A DNA stretch of 64,000 bases from Malachius bipustulatus (GCA_910589415.1 OU342634.1:19155144-19219143), one strand, 5' to 3'; positions 45,210 through 58,290 are shown, counted from the stretch's first letter. Program-made: numbers and translations. Notes: generated by a model not told the origin, from the sequence alone.

Positions 45210-46620
45210 ATTTGAAAAACCCGTTTTTTTACCTTAATAAAGATAAGAAGTGTTAGTGGTGTTTGTAGAAAAAATACATTACTTTATGTTAGTTTTAAGT
45301 AATTTCATTTTACTTAATGGATTGAGCCTATATTATTTAAAATATGTGGATCTATACCTAAATGTTTAAATGTTTAAAAAAATCGTTTTGAATTGCGATT
45401 ATATATACAGGATATGTCACAACGACCTTATTCTAATTTTTCCTTTTTTTTAATACTTCAAAGACTCAAACAATGATAAATACCTAAATAAAACATAGCT
45501 TAAAATATGTAGGTAGTCAGAAAGTGAAAAAACGTGTGGTACCTACTTAGTTTTAAAAAATTATACACAGAGTGGTTAAAACAAAACGGTTAGTTCTATG
45601 GCTCTAACGTAATTTGATTTATCTACATGTAGTATAATAGTTCTATAACTATAATTATTATAATAAATAGATTAAAGTCGTCGTGAGGCACCCTGTATCG
45701 AAATACTAATGTAGGTAATAAATGTTTACAATTTTAGGAAGGATAGGTATAAAGCTGTATGTATTTTAGTCAAATGTATTTCATCATTTTTCAGTTAACT
45801 TTCCAAAAGTTGTAGGTACATCATAACGTATTTATTTGTTCTTCACCTTCCTGAATTATAATTCAAAGTTTTTAATTTAATTAAGAGGTACGAAAAAAAA
45901 AACTTTGTAAGTACTATGCAGATTTTTCAGAAAGGGAAGTATATTTAATTCGGGAAACAAGTCCGATTGACAAATAGTGAAATACAATTGACAAAAGGGG
46001 AAAAGCAAAAAAAAAAAAACTGTATGTTGTTTAGTTCTTATTAATATTTTTGCTCTTAACGCATCTTTTGCGATCCCGTCTTTTGCAGAAAATCTACATT
46101 TCCCAAACGGAAAAAATCACTAAACGCGTTAGATTGTACTCGTAGGTGTGTAGTTAAAATAGAGTAGTTAGTTAGTTTAGAGCCCAAAAACGTAATTTTT
46201 CGTAATTGATTTATGATATAAAAAACTTTAAACCATATCATTATTGTTGCGATTTGATTTTGCGTCGATCATCTTTTTGTGATAATTAAATTTTTACATA
46301 ATATAAAAATATTCTAAAATGTATTACCTTCCCTTAAAGTCATGAGCATGGTTGTTAGTTAATTATCTACTCGTACATAATGTATGTTTTCAATGTATCC
46401 CTTAATAGACGTATACATTATATCTTCTGTGTTACAGTATATTATAGCAGTGTTGATTAAATTATTCTTAAACAAACATTGTGTGATTAAAATAATATCA
46501 AACTGATTAAATTTAAGAGAATTTTTGAGCTGTCATCAATTTTTCTTTCTTAATTATAGATAAGCTATTATTGAAAAAGTTAGTATAGGTATTTCAATAA
46601 TAGATTTATCATTATTATTG
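45210..46620. other. Intergenic AT-rich, one solo element end
   Basis: ACACAGAGTGGTTAAAAC near 45564 and GTGAGGCACCCTGTATCG near 45682 look like ends of a small decayed element. Nothing else is supported. Confidence 0.4.
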
Positions 46621-46624
46621 ATTT

Positions 46625-46940
46625 TAGGGGCGATAACACATATTATTGGAAGTCTGCCTAGAAAAATATCGGTTCTAGACTTATAGTAGAGAGGGTCTAA
46701 CTTTCGAACTCTCGAAGACGCGTAATTTGAGCTTTGACTGGTCCAAATCGGTCAAACGGTTCTCGAGATATCGCATTTTCAATTTTAAGGCCCTTTCTTC
46801 AGGATTCCGCCGCGGTGCGAATACACCGCCGTCCGTGTTCGCGTGTTTTGCATGGAAAAAATCGACTTAGGGACTTAATTTTTTTTTCATCGACAGACAG
46901 CAGTGTCCTCAATGATGCCGGAAATTTTGGAGTCGCTATC

Positions 46941-46976
<36 letters not shown>

Positions 46977-49225
46977 CGACTTTATTCAAATGAACTGTTA
47001 CATTAAAAAACCCAAAAAAAAACATATCGAACAATATAATATTTGTCACATTACATGGCGGAATCTAGCTATCTGTAGCTATTCTATTCAACCATATAAA
47101 GCGAACCACAATGGAAACAAAAAGGCGAACATAAGATATAATATAATCCAAAATTATGTCTGTTATAACAACTATAACAGTCCCTCACGTCATTCGTTAG
47201 CATGCAAGCTAACAATTTTGTTTAATAGAAACTAACATACTCATAATAGATGTTGAATGAAAAATAAACAAGGAAATGTCGAGGAGAAAGAGAAAGAAAA
47301 AGAAAAAGAAACTTACTAGAGAAGAAGTTGTTATAAGATAATGAAAAGAAATGAAGAAATATTTATTTCAATTGTATCGATAACGACAGCAGATATCTAT
47401 TTATTATATAGGTACCCAACAGAATGACACTATCAATAATAACAACAACAACATCAGCAACAACACCCAGTCAACAGTCGCAGGAAAACACCCACGCAGT
47501 CAACACCCACTGCCAACCCGAGAAAATCATACACTTTCAGAGAATATCTATATAACAAAATATAACGAAAGAAAATCACGATACATCCTGTTGATTTAAT
47601 AAGTGTTGCTTTAATTTAAATCTCGATTAGAGGGGGAGGGGGAGGGGAAATCATAATTAAAATTCAAATTGCTATAACTTTCGCTAATATTGGGGCCTCG
47701 GGCCCAACCAATGGGAGATATCACTTTGGAATGCCTACTTTAAAATGGTATTTTGTTTTCGATTCCGCCAATATTGGCAAGATACCCGCAGAAAAACCGA
47801 TTTCCCTCCCCCCTTTTTTTTCTTAAAACTGTTTTTTTGCCATGAAAGAAGGGGGTGGGGGTAAAATTTTTTTCGTCATCAGACGGGAATTTTTTTATCT
47901 TTGATTTGAGCCCCAGTAGACCTCGATCGGACCATTATTAAGGTCACAGGGTCACCAAACGCGTTTGGTCCTGTAGAATGGCAAGGATTAGGGTTAGCGG
48001 GTTCCGCTACCCGGCATTTTTTAGGGCTAAGTGTCCCCTTTCAAGATTTTCTTACCCCATGTCGCTATCTCAATTAGGGCCTACACGCGGACGTGATATG
48101 TAAACCAATTAATCTAGCCGCGGAGCAGCGAGAGCCGGGGACGGAGCCTAGCGCTCCCTCTCCTTTCTCTCTTCTCTCACAGTGACACACGCTAGATTAA
48201 TTGGTTTACATATCACGTCCGCGTGCAGGCCCTAATTGAGATAGAGACATGGGGTAAGAAAATCTTGAAAGGGGACACTTAGCCCTAAAAAATGCCGGGT
48301 AGCGGAACCCGCTAACCCTAATCCTTGCCATTCTACAGGATCAAACGCGTTTGGTGACCCTGTGACCTTAATAATGGTCCGATCGAGGTCTACTGGGGCT
48401 CAAATCAAAGATAAAAAAATTCCCGTCTGATGACGAAAAAATTTTACCCCCTCCCCCTTCTTTCATGGCAAAAAACCAGTTTTAAGAAAAAAAAGGGGGG
48501 AGGGAAATCGGTTTTTCTGCGGGCATCTTGCCAATATTGGCGGAATCGAAACAAAAATACCAGTTTAAAGTAGGCATTCCAAAGTGTCATCTCCCATTGG
48601 TTGGGCCCAAGGCCCCAATATTAGCGAAAGTTATTGCAATTTGAATTTTAATTATGCCCCTCCCCCTCCCCCTCTAATCGAGATAGCGACTTCAAAATTT
48701 CAGGCATCATTGAGGACACTGCTGTCTGTGGATGAAAAAAAAATTAAGTCCCTAAGTCGATTTTTTCCATGCAAAACACGCGCACACGGACGGCGGTGTA
48801 TTCGCACCGCGGCGGAACCCTGAAGAAAGGGCCTTAAAATTGAAAATGCGATATCTCGAGAACCGTTTGACCGATTTGGACCAGTCAAAGTTCAAATTAC
48901 GCGTCTTCGAGAGCTCTCCATTTTTTGACGATATTTACTATGCTCAGAGTTGAATTAAGCGAGTTATGTGCAAAAAACCCATTGCCGATGTCTTCGCATG
49001 CACATTTCTCCGCCAGGGCGTCGATTAAATTTTTGAAAATGCCACCAAAATGAAGAAGGGGTCCAACTTTATGAAAAAAAAATCAAAAAAAATTCTCGAG
49101 TCCAAGGCGGATGGAGCCTTTTTTTTGACAGACCCTCTCCACTATTATCGGTTGTAAGTCCTTCAGTTTTATTAGATGCGGAATTCAATCCTAGTTAAGT
49201 TTTTGTGATTTTTTTATCGCCCCTT
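46625..49225. repeat. 2.6 kb palindrome with GC-rich centre and an insertion in the left arm
   Basis: Outer ends GGGGCGATAA / TTATCGCCCC. The arms include GCGAATACACCGCCGTCCGT / ACGGACGGCGGTGTATTCGC and GGGTTAGCGGGTTCCGCTA / its complement. The centre (48118-48189) is GC-rich and unpaired. The left arm is interrupted at 46942-47619. The right arm has about 200 bp (near 48910-49120) not present on the left. Confidence 0.87.
46942..47619 (-). mobile_element. 5'-truncated non-LTR retrotransposon 3' end, inserted in a palindrome arm
   Basis: The intact right arm reads GCTATCTCGATTAGAGG in complement. The left arm has GCTATCT, then 678 bp, then ATCTCGATTAGAGG, so ATCT is duplicated. Read on the minus strand the insert ends ...TTTGAATAAAGTCGG followed by (TAT)n/(TTA)n, a typical LINE 3' tail. 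No reverse transcriptase motif is present in it. Confidence 0.65.
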
Positions 49226-49229
49226 AATA

Positions 49230-50111
49230 CTCTAAAAAAAATTGGGACCTAGAAATTATGATCGAATTTCAAATTAACAAGTTTTGTAAACTAATGAGTA
49301 CTGTTAATATATTCAAATGTTAATAAAATTAGCCTATTTTTTTTCAAAAAGATTATTAGATGTTTAAGGTATAATTTTTGAAACAGTTCCTGCCATCAAA
49401 ATATACTAAAATCAGGTATATTAATATCTACCTACTGTTTGTTTAGAAAAGCTTAAATTTACGATACTAAATTGTTTATTTAATAATATACATTATTAGT
49501 GTTGCAATAGTTATAAGTTTTATGTTTATTTATAAATTATGTAATTTTTTTAGGTTTATGTTTATGTACTTTCTTCTAGAATTAATAAAATGTGCTATTC
49601 AGAATTTTTGTTTTATTTCCATATAATATTTCCATAGGGTGTTTATGGTCTGTCACTTAGGTGGGGTGAGTGGGGATCACTTATGTGAGCAGAATATGTA
49701 CTCTGAAATCTCAATTCCATTTTGCACAGTAATTATTATTAAAGGCTCTTGTTTTCAACTTGTTTAAAACAATTTTTTAACGTATGCTATGCTCACTCAA
49801 GCTTAAAAGCTGACAGAACAGTTGTTTTTGAAAAAATGGGTGGAGCCGAAAATGTTAAATTATATGGCATATTTAATTAGCCCTTAATAGCTTTTAATCA
49901 CTGTGCAAGTGGAACTTGCACTTAAATTTAAGCTAGCAGAATAGGACTTTTTGAAAAAATGCACCGATCAGAAATTTTTTAATTGCATTTAAATCGCTTT
50001 TAATGACCCCTCTCAATTACTGCTCAAATAATGAAATTGCGATTTTAGCGCATAAAAATACTTTCCACTATTAAGCAATCTGTAGACCTTCATGATCATA
50101 AATAACGGAGA
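49230..50111. other. Intergenic, nothing recognised
   Basis: No supported gene or repeat boundary. Confidence 0.45.
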
Positions 50112-51255
50112 TACCTATATCTCATTTAATAACTAGGAGGAGTAAACTGCAAAGTATCATTTACACCACTAAAAGTCACCAGATTAAATCACCAGATTTT
50201 TTTTGGCGGCAAATTTGAATTGAAACAATAATTATTAATAAGGAAGATAGGACTTGTTTTCGGTGTAGGAAGTCTACTTTTCAGGAGAGACTGTACAGCA
50301 GTATCACAAATCATTGTGATTTGCATAATATATCAGTATTATAGTGCTGAATGATTTTCTGAATATAAATAGAATGAAATTGAATAATTTCTAGATATTT
50401 CGAAGAATATTGAGGATAATAATTATTAACATTCATATTAAATTGATTGAAAGTACTTTATTTTAGGCAATACTTATGTGACAAATTTAATGTAACATAT
50501 AAATAATATATTTTATGTATGTATTATATGACACATAACATCGTAGATAAAGTTTTTATTTTACATTTATTAATAATATATAATTTGTGGATAAGTCAAT
50601 TTTTTCAAACGGTATTATAAACAGCATTTTTCAGTTTTTGTAGGACCAGATTCAAAGTGTGTTGTTGAAACTAACTTTATCACATACAGCAGTCCCTGTT
50701 TGGTCTAAATCCGCACCTTGTTCGATTGGAATATGTTCTTCAATTATTGGTGAAGTACGCATATAGAGTAGTTTTTCCAAAATCTTGTAGGTGACACTCT
50801 TTTCTTCCCGTTTCTTTGGAGGAGACATCCTCTCACTTGTACTTGATGTAGGATTATCCATAATGGCACTTGAAACCGTTTGCAGGATGAAAATGGAAAG
50901 CCAAAAATAATTTCAAAATTCTGAAAAGGATGTCTGTTCTCTAAAAAGAACTGAATGGGCTTCAAAAAGAACTCATTTGGTTTTGAAATAACTTTTAAAG
51001 AACTTATTTAGAACAACTTATAGGGTTTTGGAAATAACTGATTATAAAACTGATGTGTCACATTCGACGCTGACATTGTAAACAATAATGACACAACAAT
51101 AAAAAACAAGCGTATATGTAGTGTTGAGCGTTGCATAGATTCAATTTCCTGTACAAGTTTTGCTGGGTGTAATTTTGCCTATGAATTGACCAATGAGAAG
51201 CATCTTTTTTTGGCGGTTTATTTAAATTTACTCCTCCTAGTTATTAAATAAGGTA
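50112..51255 (-). mobile_element. AGGAGGAG element, copy 2, without nested insertions
   Basis: Inverted relative to copy 1 (27601-29751). Ends TACCTATATCTCATTTAATA and complement of TACCTTATTTAATAACTAGG. It supplies the unoccupied sites for the two elements nested in copy 1. Contains the conserved short frame at 50652-50861. Confidence 0.85.
50652..50861 (-). CDS. Short open frame of AGGAGGAG element, copy 2
   Basis: 69 codons, the same protein as 27996-28208 with one Ile missing (SPIIEEHIP against [10 protein letters not shown]). All other residues are identical as read. See that entry for what can be said. Confidence 0.35.
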   Translation of the reverse strand: MDNPTSSTSERMSPPKKREEKSVTYKILEKLLYMRTSPIIEEHIPIEQGADLDQTGTAVCDKVSFNNTL

Positions 51256-52185
51256 TAGTAATAGTTCTTAAATTTAGTTTCATCATTCAGAATTTTTGAA
51301 TAAAGTCGAATAAATCAAAAATGCAGTCAACAAATTTGTCGTAGAAACAATATTATTATACATAAAGATTGTAAACAATCAGCAATATTTCATTTTTAAG
51401 TTTTTGAAGTTCAATCTCAGACATTTTTTTCCACAGCCTGCCTAAATTAGGCTCCCATTTGCTCACAGGACACTGAAATAGAATACCTACTATGTATGAG
51501 TTTTGACTTCTTTGCCTTAAAAAAGAGACAATTTAATAACGTAATGTTTGTGGGCAAGCAATTAATCAAGCGTAAGCTTGAAGACTAATTTTATCCATAG
51601 AAACCGTACAAGGAGACTTTTTATGATCTAATTTTACTCCTAATGAATGGGATATGTTTTGCTGTCCCTATTGCCACATCGTCAAAATTATATCAAGATT
51701 TAGTTCTTTCTCAAGACTGAAATGTTCATTTTTATTTCTAGTTCTTACTTTAGGTTTTAATAATATTTTTTATTTTGCAAATACCTATATGATGTAGGTA
51801 GATAATATTTTTAATAACTACAAATCTTTATTATTTTTATTATTTTAAATTGATTTTATTATAAAGAAATTTGCTTAAAAATTTTTTTGTCTTGTTCTTC
51901 TTAAAATTAAAAAATATCTTGTTCTTCTGAACTATATACCTGGCGCAGGAATATTTTACTTAGATAGAGGTAAGTACAATATTGGCACATTATGTTCATT
52001 TTGAAATATTCTCATAGTTTTAAGTAATTTCAATAAACCTACGTAATATGTAAGTAATTTCATTTAAAAAAGCTTTATAAAGCTTATTACCTGCCTATAC
52101 TATTTGTTTGTCAATGAATAAACTAGAACTCGCATTATGAATGGGATTCCTAATAAGGTATATTCAAGGAGTTACGGTTATGACA
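51256..52185. other. Intergenic AT-rich, nothing recognised
   Basis: No supported feature. Confidence 0.5.
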
Positions 52186-52189
52186 CCAG

Positions 52190-52335
52190 TATGTGGGGGT
52201 GCGGGGTGCGTTACCTGAGTAAGGGTGGCAGGGATGCAATTAAACAAACAGGACGTGTAGGTGTCCGAGAGCCGACGAGAAGACGCCGGCGCTGATGCGA
52301 AGACGCCGACGACGATCTCACTCAGCAACGCTGCC
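52190..52335 (-). promoter_or_regulatory. CpG-rich patch, possible minus-strand 5' exon or promoter
   Basis: A patch of about 145 bp rich in CG dinucleotides in a background nearly lacking them. On the minus strand it reads GGCAGCGTTGCTGAGTGAGA, then repeats of GACGCC/CGTCTTCG, and ends ACCCTTACTCAG before GTAACG, a fair splice donor near 52219. It contains no ATG on that strand, so if it is an exon it is untranslated. Speculative. Confidence 0.25.
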
Positions 52336-52439
52336 AATTCAGATAATAATTTCTTACACCATCAATCCAGATTTATACTTTTTTTATGCAATGTATATTT
52401 AAGTTTGTTAACTTGGTAAAGTACTATGCGGTTTAAATT

Positions 52440-52720
52440 TTAATACGCATGTTGATGAAAATTATTATAAGATTTGTCATCACTCTTTATAAAAATTTCG
52501 ATAACACATAAAAAGCTAATACAGGGACATGCAAGCCGTTTAAGCGGCTTCGATATTTCGATCTGTGTCCGATGTACACTGCTTTGAAAATGAAAATAAA
52601 TTGCGATTTTCACTCGTTTATAACTCATAATCTGCTCAATTTAAACTGCAACTGACAATCTGAAAATGTATAAAAATAGTATACAGGATGATGTCATATT
52701 TAAAAAAAAAAAAGATAATG
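52440..52720. repeat. Single arm related to 28512 / 57325 foldbacks
   Basis: The blocks CAGGGACATGCAAGCCGTTT, GTTTATAACTCATAA and ACAATCTGAAAATGTA occur in the family order, then TACAGGATGATGTC. There is no partner arm. Confidence 0.6.
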
Positions 52721-53229
52721 TCGTAAATATTGAGTTAAGGAAAATGTTGTTTTTGCTTTTGCATGTTTTCAAAACTCATAACTTAAAAATATCATGAGTC
52801 AAGATCATTTTTTATTCTGAAGGTTCTTCTACATTTTTAGGGGTTCGAGAATAGTTTCTTTTCCGCATAAGCAGCAATATTGGTTTTCAAGCCCATAAAT
52901 AATTCATTTTCATACTACTTATAAAAATCAAATTTATTCTGTGATTATATAATGTTAAAGTGCGGCAACATTGGGATGCTGAAGCATTTCACTCTGTGGA
53001 GCTAACATCCCATTCTCATATCGCAGTATTCGCAGTTTCATCAACGATCTGGCATTAAATTGTGCGCGCTGGACAACGTTTTCTATTCATTAATACAATT
53101 AGTTTATCTGAGACAATGTTAATAATGACTTAGTAGAGAAGACATATTTTAACATGCCTCTAGTTTTCTTCAGAATCGAGTTCGCTTGTGGCTATAAAAA
53201 CTAAACGCCAAATTGAGAAAATCTGTGGT

Positions 53230-53270
53230 GATGATGATGGTGGTGGTGGTGGTGGTGGCGGCGGACCCAC
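53230..53270. repeat. (GGT)n microsatellite
   Basis: GATGATGATGGTGGTGGTGG and continuing, degenerating to GGCGGCGGA. Confidence 0.85.
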
Positions 53271-53279
53271 CCCTCGTTG

Positions 53280-56200
53280 AGTAAACATTTTAGCGCCAGT
53301 ATATCAATTTAGATGAGCTATAAAAGAAGAGATTTTATCTGAAGGGTTCTTAAACACCCCATTCAATGGGAAGCATTTTATATACATTCTAAATTAGAAT
53401 GGTGAAACAAAAATTTTCACTAAGAAATGGATATGTAGTCATATTTGGGTTACTTCTAAATATAGGTGAGCTAAATGTTTCAATGCATAGAATGTAGTTT
53501 TTTTATTATTCTTACATTTGTTCTATGCTACACACTCATGCGGTTTTATTCATACAAGAAATTAAAAAAAGCACCCATTCTTAAAACGGAGTGTAAATTT
53601 GGGCCATTTTTGTGATCCGCGCAGACACATATGAAGAACTGCCCTACTTATTGGTACTAATAAAAATTCAATCATTTGTTTTAACTCAGTTGCTTGAAGC
53701 AATATGATATCATAAATATCGGAATGAAAATTGTAATTTGTTAAGGCATGCAACTTAAAATATTATGCATGTCAAAATTTTCATTATCTTAGTAAGAAAA
53801 AGGGAATAAAGGCTTATAATTTAAACTTCAATGGAAAAAGAATAAATCATGTATCGCATTAATAATAAATTCATATAGTATAAATGTAATAATTATGTAT
53901 TTCTCTTTTTGGCACCTAACTATAACACTTTTATGTATAATTAAATAATTCAACTCCCACAAAAGTTTCAAATTAGATTGTTGACATTCAAACACCAAGG
54001 AAGATGAAAAAAGTTGTACTAAAATATAAACAATAAAACAACCATGGTTTGGTTACCATAAGATGAAATACCAACAAATAATGTTATCCACATGCTAAAA
54101 AGTCTTGTATGGAATGTGTGCGACATCGACTATAGGTACTGTTTCTGTAGAATTTCAGGTGGAATCTATAAGAATCTCTTGAAGGCTTTTTGGTAATTAA
54201 ACATGCCAGACTGTGATTTTTCGTTTGATCGAAGAGTTTTCTATTTACAGTTAATGGATAGATGTTCCTGTACGATGTTCAAATGTAGCGAAATATAGCT
54301 TTCTCCGATCTAAAATTGTTCATAAAAAGAATTTTGAACATTTGAGATTCTTTGGACTATTATTCGTGTTCAAAATTCAAAATAGATAGATGCAGATGAT
54401 GTGATTCTGAATAAGTTAACATATTTTTAATGTGTCATCTGCAGTTAACATTTAATTATTAATAAGTTTAGGTCTTTCATAGTTTTTATCCCAGAATTGT
54501 GACCATCTTGAAGACTTGATCGAATCCATGATTTTCGTGGTAACTCTTCTTTTCGAAATTAATGCTTCGGCTGCAGAATGGTGCACTGGCATTCTTCATC
54601 ACCAATTCACCATCAATAATACAGTCGTTGTTAGTATTGGAGATATTCGGTTAAAAAACCGTATTTGGTTAAAAGATTTCGAACTTTATTGAAGGCATAG
54701 TTGAATATTTACATCCGAAGGTTTTTTAATAAAATAAAAAAACAATGCAGTTTCTGGCCTGCCTTTTTTAAGTATAATATTCACACAGTCTTTTTCTCTC
54801 AGTTTACCTCTTCTGTCAGTTGCCTTTCTTGGTATGTCAAATGATTTTCTTATTTTTCTTTCTATCCATGACTATACGTAGGTATAGTCTTTGATCTATC
54901 AATCAATTTATTTTTTCATCAAATTGGTTTCATTGTGAATCAATTGCTTTTCCTATTAAAAGACGAAAACCAAAAGAGAAAGACTGTAAGATCTATCACA
55001 CTTCAATCTATTGTGAGCAAATGGAATGGAAATCTATGAGGCATACTGAGGCTGGCTTTGGAAAAAAATCAAGTCTAAAAAATTTACAGATTAATCTCAG
55101 ACATGAAATTTTTTCGAAAGTCGTGAGATATCACTAAAACTTTAATGTGAGTAGCTTATTCATGGGGGCCGAGTTTTAAAAAGTCATCTCTGGATCCAAT
55201 TTCCAACAGATGACTTGTCAACGAATAAGAATAATTATTGTAATTTGTAACAATGAATAACAAAGTTCACTAAATTATTTCCTTCAGTTAATTGACATGC
55301 TCTGATACTCGTTAATTGTTATGATGAGTTACCTAATTGTTTTGTACAATATTAACATATTATCACCATGTTTAGCTGATACATTTTTTAAATGTTTTGT
55401 GAATCCTCGGTTTGGCAATAAAAATGCGCGTTTAACTGATACCGACAACTAAAAGTAAGAAAATTTTAAAAGTTCTCAATAAAATGTCTAGAATCTCAAT
55501 GATAAAAATACTTAATTAAAATTTTTCAAAAAAGCATCGTTAAATTTATACATCAAGCATATCTTTTTGCAACGGGAAAAGCATACACATTCGTGGTAAT
55601 CTCTGACAGTAATCCCTATAATTACACTGACAGTAATCTCATGTATGGCTTATAGATAGAAGAAATCGATTACATAATTTAATCCATGCCATGTGAACGT
55701 TGCGGGATTCGAACCCATGCAGCGAGAACGTTCTTGGATTTTAATTAAATTTGTGCTAGATAATCATATCAAACAGATCCTTTTCCCCAGAATTATTCAT
55801 TATTGACTGTTGGCAATTCGACCAACTTGCTCGTATGTATTTAACACAATTTACAAGATGCGTTTAATTTCTGTTACACACAACTCGAGTGGGGTTTTCG
55901 TTGTTGTGTCTTAATACCTATTAATAAAATTTAAAGAAATGAGTAGTTTCCACACATTCAGCTTTCACGGAATGGAAGTTGTATGGAAAACTCATCATCA
56001 AATCATTCTACAAGCTCTGAACATCATAAAGAGCAATAAAATGACGGATTTTAGATTAAGTTTGACAGGTCAATAGAGAAACTGCGAGATAAGGAGGAAA
56101 ATCCAGTCAGGTGAAGATACGATAGACTGAGCACGTTTTCCAATCCAATGGTAGTAGCTGTTGAATACCTCAAGAAAAGAAGTAGGTATACTCAACGCAG

Positions 56201-57190
56201 ATGACAATGGGTGATATTAAAGAATCTGATGAATTTGGTAACAGATGGCACAAGAAAGAAAATAATGGAAACGAAAATGGAAGGTCTCCTATTCGGGCAA
56301 AATAAACTGCACATTTCCCTTCAGCGTACAGTTAGAACAAACTCTAAAGTAATTCGAATAAGATTGTAGATCCAAGTGACGATAGTAGAGTGCCAATCTA
56401 GCAATAAGTTGTCACCCTGTGGGCCTTTTAGTGTACAAGGCTGAAATTTTCAGGAATCATAGTTTATGGCCTAAATAACTCAAATCCGGAAGTCGTTAAA
56501 AAATCGTCCTGTGCAAAAAGGCACTATTAAAAATTTTCGACTTTTTTTACAGGATGTGGTAGTTCATTAGTGCAACTTTGCCGTGCCAATTTTTCAAAAT
56601 GTTCTCTGTGATGGTTAAGTTAGGAAAAAATCAAAACCGTTTTAGCAAAGCATTGCGCAAATGGGCCCATCGTACTTTAAACAGCGATATCTCGCTTCGG
56701 TTTACGTGAAAAACTGCCTGCTCGGACCAAGTTCTAAGCTCGGACTAAGAGCTTAGTTTTTGAGGTAGCCGTTGTTAAGTGGAAAAAAGTAGTCCGGGCA
56801 TGAAATGTTTAAACTAAATTTCAGCTTTTATATAAGTCCAATTACCAAGCAAAGATTGCTAAAAATACAACTATAAGCAAAAACTTTTTTTTTACAATTT
56901 AATTCTCTCGTCCCCCTTTTTGATTCCATATTATCCTTAATCTTAACACAGTCTTCCTGGTGAAGAGTTTTTCATAAAATTTATTTTTTCAACCCTTAAA
57001 CAGAAAAACAAAATCCGCCATTTTCGGTTCTTGGCCGATATTTATTTTCCAAAACCAGTTGACCGATCGTAAATCTGAAACCGGTTATCGAATGCACTAA
57101 CTTTCCCCTAAAACTTTCCCCAATTAACCTTTGCTGTATGTGTAATAATAGAAACCGGGATTCCTGTATAGAGAAGCGAATCTGGGACAC
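53280..57190. other. Intergenic, nothing firmly recognised
   Basis: Mostly AT-rich. 56050-56320 has a slightly more balanced composition and short frames that could be an old retroelement fragment, but no motif can be named. A lone GGTTCGAATCC box (minus strand, near 55705) has no matching tRNA arms. Confidence 0.4.
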
Positions 57191-57198
57191 ACTGTATA

Positions 57199-58078
57199 CA
57201 GGGTGGGCCACACGGTATACGAAACGGAAGATTATGGCTGTGTCTCTGGGTTTTAGGATCTTTTTATTTTTGGAGTGGATAGAGACCCGGCAGAGGTACG
57301 TTTTAAAATTATATTCATAATGTACAGGGTGTCCCAAAAGCATAAAATATATCAAAGTTATGTTTTTTTAAATGGAATGCTCCTATGTTATTGCATTTTT
57401 AGATTGTCTGAAAAAAGAAAATAAGATTGGCTTTTACAGTTGGTGCTTAAATTTAGAAGTTTTTGAGTTATAAACAAGTGAAAATCGTCATTTTTCAAGT
57501 TCATGGCCCTGTACAACGAAAACGGCTGAAGATAGAGAAAAACGGCTTACATGTCCCTATTTTAACTTTTCATGTACTATCCTGCGATGTAGTGAAATGT
57601 TTATACAGGGTGATAAAAAATTTGAAAAATTCTGAGATTTCTCCACGCGTCGCCAAATAAAAAAATCAAAGAAAGCACAAATGTTTCTATACCATAGGAT
57701 ATTACATAAAAAGTTAAAATAGGGACATGTAAGCCGTTTTTCTCTATCTTCAGCCGTTTTCGTTGTACAGGGCCTTGAACTTGAAAAATGACGATTTTCA
57801 CTTGTTTATAACTCAAAAACTTCTGAATTTAAACACCAACTGTAAAAGCCAATCTTATTTTCTTTTTTCAGACAATCTAAAAATGCAATAGCATAGGAGC
57901 ATTCCATTTAAAAAAACATAACTTTGATATTTTTTATGCTTTTGGGACACCCTGTACATTATGAATATAATTTTAAAACGTACCTCTGCCGGGTCTCTAT
58001 CCACTCCAAAAATAAAAAGATCCTAAAATCCAGAGACACGGCCATAATCTTCCGTTTCGTATACCGTAGCCCATCCTG
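57199..58078. repeat. Outer foldback split exactly at its centre by a second foldback
   Basis: The arms 57199-57324 and 57955-58078 (CAGGGTGGGCCACACGGTAT ... complement) meet at CATAATG-TA-CATTATG, a perfect palindrome whose central TA holds the element 57325-57954. Confidence 0.9.
57325..57954. repeat. Inner foldback, CAGGGTGTCCC ends
   Basis: CAGGGTGTCCCAAAAGCATA to its complement, 630 bp, TA on both sides. The core 57476-57803 is shared with 62302-62630. The outer arms are related to 28512-29368. Confidence 0.92.
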
Positions 58079-58080
58079 TA

Positions 58081-58290
58081 TATAAGTATACCTACGTACA
58101 TTTATTACTTAAAGCTGTTTATGGAATTTTCAGTGTGTTAATTAGTGAAATACACGAATTGAGATGTTATGGCTCCATATTTTCACTCTCAACTTTAACA
58201 TCTCAATTCTTGTATTTCACTATAATCAGCACACTGAAAATTCGATAAACAGCTTTAAGTAATAAATGTACGTAGGTATCTATACTTATA
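58081..58290. repeat. 210 bp hairpin abutting the nested foldback
   Basis: TATAAGTATACCTACGTACA ... complement, arms about 95 bp, central loop GTTATGGCTCCATATTTTCA region. It begins directly after the TA of the 57199-58078 element. Confidence 0.8.

Noticed and set aside
55670..55760. tRNA-like B box on the minus strand
   Set aside because: Only GGTTCGAATCC is present. No A box, acceptor stem or anticodon arm could be folded around it.
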